From Cohaesibacter sp. ES.047 (lineage in GTDB: Bacteria; Pseudomonadota; Alphaproteobacteria; Rhizobiales; Cohaesibacteraceae), in the NCBI RefSeq assembly GCF_900215505.1, contig NZ_LT907844.1:2018501-2082500 (forward strand): DNA of 64,000 nt, given 5' to 3'. A model generated the notes under the pieces. It saw nothing but the letters and a program-made list of their open reading frames with translations. It searched no databases and had not been told where the DNA came from. Both the position numbers and the translations under genes were made by a program. Numbering within the stretch: the stretch's first letter is position 1; each line of letters opens with the position of its first letter. Below, one piece after another: positions 63,628 through 64,000 of this stretch.

Positions 63628-64000
63628 GACGGATGCCTCAAGTCTGATATGTCTGGGTCCAAGGTGCCTGCTTTGGATGGCAGAGGATGTCTTTTTCGGA
63701 CAACCCGCCTGACTGTTTTGGGAGAGGCTGGCTGCTCGTCTTCTCTGTGTGAGGTGAGGGAGAAGAGTGGAGATCATGACAGGAGAAGGCCATGATCTCC
63801 CTTGGAGCCGTCCCAGACGATTGGTGCCATCGGAATGCATGGACGGGTGCTATGCATTCGTCAAAAGGGCTTTTGAAGTTCGCTAGGTACGCTCGACAAG
63901 CCCAACCAACCCCAGACAGCAACTCTGTGCTTCACCATGGGCAAAGCCGGGCTGAATGGCCCGGTCGTTGCCTCAGTTTTTGCCTCAGTCGGCGTCGCGT
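63628..64000. other. Terminal 373 bases with two perfect inverted repeats
   Basis: GGAGATCATG/CATGATCTCC (63769-63778 and 63791-63800, 12-base loop) and GAATGCAT/ATGCATTC (63833-63840 and 63852-63859). They may be operators or transcript ends for a gene beyond the window. No convincing coding region is seen. Confidence 0.5.

Overview
The window looks like chromosomal or large-plasmid DNA of an alphaproteobacterium, most likely Hyphomicrobiales. The evidence is the density of TRAP, tripartite tricarboxylate and ABC uptake systems, a Brucella/rhizobial-type tetritol module (EryD-like SorC regulator, DeoR regulator, second TPI, RpiB homologue) and moderately GC-rich coding sequence with AT-rich regulatory gaps. 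A marine or plant-associated life is a guess from the apiose-type genes. No integrase, transposase, rRNA, complete tRNA or CRISPR array was seen. Nearly everything is carbon-source catabolism, uptake and local regulation, so it reads as a catabolic island for C4 sugars, C4 acid sugars and a branched acid sugar.

Layout. 1-4.4 kb: a split dihydroxyacetone-type kinase (dhaK cut by the window edge, dhaL), then a second dhaL overlapping a gene that fuses a SorC-type regulator to a full DhaK domain, the most unusual protein here. 4.5-10.3 kb: aldo/keto reductase and a TRAP transporter (dctP on minus, dctQM on plus) with a GntR regulator. 10.6-17.6 kb: a D-erythronate/L-threonate pathway (denD, a TIM-barrel enzyme, otnI, otnC, otnK, ltnD) with a LacI regulator and palindromic operator. 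17.6-23.1 kb: tctABC, a SAF-domain homoserine-dehydrogenase-like oxidoreductase and a GntR regulator with three matching palindromes. 23.2-23.5 kb: guanidinium exporter gdx/sugE behind a guanidine-II riboswitch. 23.7-30.4 kb: ABC sugar importer, cytoplasmic clan GH-A glycosidase and LacI regulator.

30.5-43.3 kb: small transaldolase, HAD phosphatase, transketolase, RpiB-type and TPI-type tetrulose-phosphate isomerases, DeoR regulator with AAAATCACA operators, EryD-like SorC regulator, single-chain DhaKL kinase and a ribose-type ABC importer. Together they would import a tetrulose or tetritol, phosphorylate it, isomerise it to D-erythrose 4-phosphate and feed the pentose phosphate pathway. 43.7-51.4 kb: RuBisCO-like protein, GntR regulator, DUF1537 kinase, apionate oxidoisomerase-like protein and a TRAP transporter, matching the known D-apionate pathway. 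A decarboxylating RuBisCO-like protein would make L-erythrulose 1-phosphate, the substrate of the neighbouring isomerases, so the two blocks probably join.

51.6-56.7 kb: ROK regulator and a polyamine/iron-type ABC importer whose promoter spacer is a perfect palindrome. 56.9-58.6 kb: Na/Pi-cotransporter-like protein. 58.7-59.5 kb: DUF1868 2H-phosphoesterase-like protein, followed by a tRNA-like T-arm/CCA fragment. 59.9-63.4 kb: modE-modA-modB-modC for molybdate. 63.4-64 kb: an orphan GntR DNA-binding domain and a non-coding end with inverted repeats. All names rest on reading motifs and gene order; no database search was run.
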